From Bryobacterales bacterium (GTDB lineage Bacteria > Acidobacteriota > Terriglobia > Bryobacterales > Bryobacteraceae), in assembly GCA_027452065.1 (NCBI GenBank), contig DAIDHC010000130.1:1-49678 (forward strand): DNA of 49,678 nucleotides, in the 5' to 3' direction. The notes under the pieces are model-generated. The model saw only the letters and a list, made by a program, of their open reading frames with translations. It did not search any database and was not told the origin of the DNA. Of this stretch, positions 49,323-49,678 are shown in pieces (positions within the stretch are counted from its first letter, which is position 1; the number at the start of each line of letters is the position of its first letter). The position numbers and the translations under genes were made by a program.

Positions 49323-49678
49323 TCAGTCTTGCCTGAGCGTCTGCACTGGATCCAGCCGCACCGCCCGCCGCGCCGGAGCTGCCGCCGCCGCCAGCGCCAC
49401 AGCCGCCAGCCCCCCGCATACCGCCGCGATCGATACCGGGTCCACGGGACCTACGCCATACAGCATCCCCCTCAACGCCCAACCGGCCCCCGAAGCCAAC
49501 GCCGCGCCCGCCACCACCCCCGCGCCCACCTGGCGCAGCCCTTGTCCCATCACCAGCCTCAGAATTCTCCCCCCGCTCGCCCCCAGCGCCATCCTCACCC
49601 CGATCTCATGCCTCCGCCGCGTCACATTGTAAGCCGCCACCCCGTACATTCCCACCCCCGCCACCGCCATCGCCAGCG
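49323..49678 (-). CDS. FtsX-like ABC transporter permease, C-terminal part (truncated by window edge)
   Basis: About 118 codons of the 3' end are visible, running off the right edge. VAGVGMYGVAAYNVTRRRHEIGVRMALGASGGRILRLVMGQGL is the typical last-but-one helix and cytoplasmic loop of MacB/ADOP-family permeases. A final membrane pair and LDPVQTLRQD at the C-terminus, the classic ADOP ending (DP...ALR.E), follow. Acidobacteria carry many of these 'ABC duplicated permease' proteins, thought to move substrates or lipoproteins from the inner membrane. Substrate and partners lie outside the window. Confidence 0.9.
   Translation of the reverse strand, partial: LAMAVAGVGMYGVAAYNVTRRRHEIGVRMALGASGGRILRLVMGQGLRQVGAGVVAGAALASGAGWALRGMLYGVGPVDPVSIAAVCGGLAAVALAAAAAPARRAVRLDPVQTLRQD

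Overview
The window is a GC-rich, densely packed bacterial chromosome segment. No tRNA, rRNA operon, IS element, CRISPR array or prophage was seen. The best taxonomic marker is the SBBP-type beta-propeller protein at 37.8-40.0 kb. Its C-terminal ~230 residues look like the TIGR03437 'Solibacter uncharacterized C-terminal domain'. Together with the ADOP-like FtsX permease at the right edge, the secreted peptidases and esterases, and the many signal-peptide metabolic enzymes, this points to Acidobacteriota, probably order Bryobacterales (Solibacter relatives). This assignment is inferred from family knowledge, not from a database search.

Left part (1-5.6 kb): a tightly overlapping + strand operon for a decorated carotenoid. 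It holds the tail of a polyprenyl diphosphate synthase, a phytoene desaturase (crtI), a phytoene synthase (crtB), a membrane-anchored sulfite-oxidase-fold molybdoenzyme, a family 2 glycosyltransferase and a PlsC-like acyltransferase. The order suggests a glycosylated, acylated carotenoid; the molybdoenzyme is the unexpected member. From 5.6 to 12.7 kb come a GT-C-like membrane protein, a small exported protein with an ECF-type promoter, two APC-superfamily permeases and a SnoaL/DUF4440-like exported protein.

Middle part (12.7-27 kb): a PcrA/UvrD helicase is translationally coupled to a very basic 52-residue peptide that had been hidden by its size. A divergent small ORF with a perfect palindrome follows, then an ECF sigma factor with a short membrane protein and a Spy/CpxP-like protein (probable envelope-stress module). 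Ribosomal protein L31 (rpmE) lies downstream of what I consider the most striking element: a ~235-nt minus-strand transcription unit at 17.58-17.85 kb. It has a consensus sigma-70 promoter (TTGACA-N17-TATTAT), a 16-nt almost complete complement of the 16S rRNA 3' tail, a 19-codon ORF, and a perfect 15-bp terminator-like hairpin. After it come an MFS transporter, an FmdB zinc ribbon, an operon of Gfo/Idh/MocA dehydrogenase, TIM-barrel isomerase and ACT-domain protein, a flippase-like LPG-synthase-type membrane protein, a PNPOx-like protein, an exported transglutaminase and a FUSC-family protein.

Right part (27-49.7 kb): a DMSO-reductase-family molybdoenzyme with a possibly leaderless start is followed by a lipoprotein-like protein and a GT-C-like membrane protein that appear to share the same C-terminal beta-sandwich. 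Then come an exported acetamidase/formamidase, a GDSL esterase, serA, a Tat-exported TIM-barrel protein, an exported M42 peptidase, the beta-propeller, an HpnI-like glycosyltransferase facing a pair of small EamA/ArnEF-like transporters, and an S9 peptidase. Housekeeping genes follow: recG, rsmD, gmhA, accD and rlmH. A 640-bp gap without a convincing gene but with several hairpins precedes the truncated ABC permease at the edge.
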